This document shows, piece after piece, positions 62,012 through 64,000 of a stretch of 64,000 nucleotides of DNA. The translations under genes were made by a program, and so were the position numbers. Source of the DNA: Brevibacillus daliensis (lineage in GTDB: Bacteria > Bacillota > Bacilli > Brevibacillales > Brevibacillaceae); NCBI RefSeq assembly GCF_021245735.1, contig NZ_JAJISB010000030.1:17954-81953 (forward strand), in the 5' to 3' direction. The notes under the pieces were generated by a model. It worked only from the letters and a program-made list of their open reading frames with translations, did no database searches and had not been told where the DNA came from. Positions within the stretch are counted from its first letter, which is position 1, and the number at the start of each line of letters is the position of its first letter.

Positions 62012-62542
62012 TTATCTTGAGAGCGGATTTAGTTCCGCCTGTCTGTATATTTTTCCTTTATCTACATATGATTTGCGGATACGAACAAAGTCAAGCAATT
62101 CTGCCTCTGTCAACTCACGCTTTACTTTTGCAGGGGAACCTACCACGAGGGTACGTGGAGGAATTTTCATCCCTGGAGGAACAACAGCACCAGCCGCTAC
62201 CATTGATTCTTCGCCGATTTCTGCTTTATCAAGAATAATGGAACCCATTCCGATTAAAGCACCTTTTCGCACAATGCAACTATGTAGGACAGCATTATGC
62301 CCGATTGTTACGTCATCCTCGATCACGAGAGGATTATCTGGGCTTTGGTGGAGTGTACTGTTATCCTGCACGCTTACTCGTTTCCCAATAACCGTAGGGG
62401 CAATATCTCCACGAATCACACTGTTATACCAGACACTTGAATCTTCTCCAATCGTCACATCGCCAGAAACGAGAGAACCCTTCGCTAAAAAGACGGAAGG
62501 ATGAATAGTTGGATTCTTTTCTTCAAAAGGGAGTAATAACAT
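62012..62542 (-). CDS. Gamma-class carbonic anhydrase-like protein
   Basis: A 176-residue left-handed beta-helix protein with hexapeptide repeats. The three metal histidines are in place: His65 (STLHQ), His82 (IGHNA) and His87 (VLHSC). It belongs to the YrdA/PaaY/YtoA branch, many of which are weak carbonic anhydrases or inactive. ATG 62540-62542 has a GGAGG-type site. Monocistronic. Confidence 0.88.
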   Translation of the reverse strand: MLLLPFEEKNPTIHPSVFLAKGSLVSGDVTIGEDSSVWYNSVIRGDIAPTVIGKRVSVQDNSTLHQSPDNPLVIEDDVTIGHNAVLHSCIVRKGALIGMGSIILDKAEIGEESMVAAGAVVPPGMKIPPRTLVVGSPAKVKRELTEAELLDFVRIRKSYVDKGKIYRQAELNPLSR

Positions 62543-62609
62543 CAGATTCCTCCTGTTGTAAGTTGAATAGTTGTCCTTATTTTACCACGAAGTAAGAAAG
62601 ATCTGACAT

Positions 62610-63212
62610 TTAGCTGAACTTTAACTCGGGGATCAAAACGGTCTCTGTCAGAACGTTATCATAACTTTCTTGCGTAATACCAAACATCAGATGATCCTCC
62701 CATACATTATTGATCTTCAAATAATGGGGAGCAAACCCTTCTTTGGTAAAGCCTGCTTTTGTCAGTACACTAATTGATGCCGTGTTATGAGGCATAACAT
62801 TAGCCTGAATGCGGTGAAGAGATAGGGATCGGAATGCAAAGGGAATGAGCAGTTTCACTGCTTCCGTCATATAGCCATGTCCTTGTGAAGCGTGATGGAC
62901 GTCATAGCCAAGATAAGCATTTTGAAAAGGTCCGCGGCATATTTGTGAAAGAGTTAATTTACCAATAAGCTGGTGTTCATTATTGGTGAACAGGCCGAAC
63001 ATATACTTCTGATCTGTATCAACAAGATGCTTCTGATTGACCAGATTGGTTACATGCTCTAATGAGAAAAAGCTATCATCTCTCACAGGAACAAAGGGTT
63101 CGTGAAACTGCCGATTCTCAGTAAAATATGTAAGCAGGGATTCTGCATGTAGCGGACTAAGGAGTTGTAGATATAGCCTAGGTCCGATTATCTGAAGGTT
63201 GAATAAGTCCAT
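62610..63212 (-). CDS. GNAT-family N-acetyltransferase (RimJ/RimL type)
   Basis: A 200-residue acetyltransferase. The pattern GPRLYLQLLSPLHAESL opens the protein, and the acetyl-CoA loop is GYDVHHASQGHGYMTEAVKL with the later PHNTASISVLTKAGF. The Q/RxxGxG motif is altered to SQGHGY. Likely target is a protein alpha-amino group or a small molecule. Start ATG 63210-63212 follows AAAGGAGG; an upstream in-frame start is rejected. Confidence 0.88.
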   Translation of the reverse strand: MDLFNLQIIGPRLYLQLLSPLHAESLLTYFTENRQFHEPFVPVRDDSFFSLEHVTNLVNQKHLVDTDQKYMFGLFTNNEHQLIGKLTLSQICRGPFQNAYLGYDVHHASQGHGYMTEAVKLLIPFAFRSLSLHRIQANVMPHNTASISVLTKAGFTKEGFAPHYLKINNVWEDHLMFGITQESYDNVLTETVLIPELKFS

Positions 63213-63372
63213 AAGTTCCTCCTTTATATATAAAGTTCTATTGTCATTATGACGCAAGCTTATCATTTTTCAAGATCATCTGTCTCATTTATAACCAAAA
63301 GATGCTATCGTTACCATAACCTCCATGTTGACCATTTCTTGTGATCTGTGGTACATTATATTTTGTCGATCG

Positions 63373-63770
63373 GCAAGGTTTGTGTGTAGTCGCTGTTGTC
63401 ATCCTTTATGGATGGACAATAGAGGAAAGTCCAGGCTCGCCCAGGCTGAGATGCTTGGAGTGTTCGTACCTAGTGCAAGCTAGGGCAGTAAGGGTTAACT
63501 TACTGACGGCGCAGAAAGGGTTCTCTCTGAGACCCGAGTACGCTGAAAGTGCCACAGAAACGTAGCTTTCCTGGCGACAGGAAAGATGGAACGCGGTAAA
63601 CCCTGCGAGCGAGAAACCCAAATTAGGTAGGGGAACCGTCCGGAAGGAATCAAACGGATGGACGGATGGCAGATTTATCTGCCATAGATAGATGGCTACA
63701 ACTCTTCGTGCGAGGGGAAGGTCCGTTCGCAGCACGAGAGATACAGAACCTGGCTTATAGCAAACCTTGC
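63373..63770 (+). ncRNA. rnpB: RNase P RNA, bacterial type B
   Basis: About 398 bases with the universal blocks GAGGAAAGTCCAGGCTC (P4 5' side), CCACAGAAACG, GGAACGCGGTAAACCC, CGAGCGAGAAACCCAAAT and the late ACAGAACCTGGCTTA. P1 is GCAAGGTTTG (63373-63382) with CAAACCTTGC (63761-63770). The layout matches Bacillus-type B RNAs. It processes tRNA 5' ends with RnpA protein. Confidence 0.95.
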
Positions 63771-63787
63771 TCATACTACTAATTAAT

Positions 63788-63833
63788 AAAGGCTGTCCTT
63801 TAATCTGAGAAGATTGAAAGGACAGCCTTTTTA
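63788..63833 (+). terminator. Terminator of rnpB
   Basis: AAAGGCTGTCCTTT and AAAGGACAGCCTTT pair around an inner AATCT/AGATT stem, followed by TT. Confidence 0.85.
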
Positions 63834-63834
63834 A

Positions 63835-63922
63835 CAGATAGGAATTTATAAAAATCCCTATCTGCATAAGTGCAACTAAGGCTTTACCTGCGCCAGAGGC
63901 TTGGCAAAGCCAAGTTTTCTAA
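63835..63922 (+). repeat. 88-nt structured repeat, copy 2
   Basis: It begins two bases after the rnpB terminator and matches 27179-27266 at 83 of 88 positions by my count. Here it is not framed by the MITE ends, so the core can occur alone. The hairpin CTTGGC-AAA-GCCAAG is perfect in this copy. Bases 63923-64000 show nothing recognisable. Confidence 0.75.
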
Positions 63923-64000
63923 GATAAAAATACCTTTAATCGAATGAGGTTAGACAATTCTTACTTTGTATGTCCGTAACCAGTAGTCAACTTGCGCTAG

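Noticed and set aside
62012..62504. Plus-strand frames opposite the gamma carbonic anhydrase
   Set aside because: They are antisense shadows of the beta-helix repeats with no start signals.
63406..63867. Minus-strand frame of 153 codons over rnpB
   Set aside because: It is antisense to the RNase P RNA and crosses its terminator.

Overview
The window looks like chromosome from a low-to-moderate-GC, endospore-forming Firmicute of the Brevibacillus/Paenibacillaceae type. The clues are a B-type RNase P RNA, spore photoproduct lyase (splB), the Bacillus-like dgk/dck and yfkAB genes, an S-layer-homology protein, a Cys/His-rich coat-like protein and strong AGGAGG ribosome-binding sites. The genus is an inference; no 16S gene is present.

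Layout. Positions 1-5,600 hold a cut-off HTH regulator, a membrane protein, tRNA-Ser(UGA), and a TetR/HlyD/ABC-2-permease efflux operon with a clear promoter and palindromic operator. Positions 5,600-9,600 hold an M20 peptidase, a quinone reductase, a secreted subtilisin and two very small genes. Positions 9,855-17,404 form a respiratory nitrate reductase operon (hemerythrin-like protein, two small unknown genes, narGHJI) that is visibly more GC-rich than its surroundings. Positions 17,600-27,100 are mostly housekeeping: acsA, splB, cysK, dgk-dck, a methyltransferase and a thioesterase. Positions 27,100-32,900 are a plastic region: a 256-bp MITE-like element, two truncated genes fused tail to tail, an IS110 transposase with a probable bridge-RNA leader, and an ANT(9)-type spectinomycin adenylyltransferase.

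The most notable region is 33,142-49,124, about 16 kb of catabolic genes bracketed by two direct repeats of about 170 bp (32,888-33,058 and 49,136-49,303), roughly 90% identical by eye. It encodes a flavin reductase, extradiol catechol 2,3-dioxygenase, GlcG/HbpS-like protein, octopine/nopaline-type dehydrogenase, 3-hydroxyacyl-CoA-type dehydrogenase, MHS-type transporter, XylT-like ferredoxin, IclR regulator, Rieske oxygenase, M19-like amidohydrolase, SDR, luciferase-like monooxygenase, a 44-residue ORF, amidase, aldehyde dehydrogenase, 4-oxalocrotonate tautomerase and a RibR-type riboflavin kinase/FMN-riboswitch regulator. My reading is a meta-cleavage pathway for an aromatic, probably nitrogen-containing, compound, with its own transporter, regulator and FMN-supply gene. 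The substrate is unknown, and the lower-pathway decarboxylase, hydratase and aldolase are absent from the window.

Positions 49,300-64,000 return to core genes: hutH with an attenuator-like leader, a His-tract coat-like protein, class I fumarase, a LysM protein, a nitrilase-family amidase, yfkAB, a DUF1385-type protein, an SLH protein, gamma carbonic anhydrase, GNAT and rnpB. Several dispersed structured repeats occur: an 88-nt core at 27,179 and 63,835, a palindromic unit at 52,844 and 56,247, a 70-nt element at 17,483 and 39,092, and a MITE remnant at 61,166. No CRISPR array or prophage was seen.
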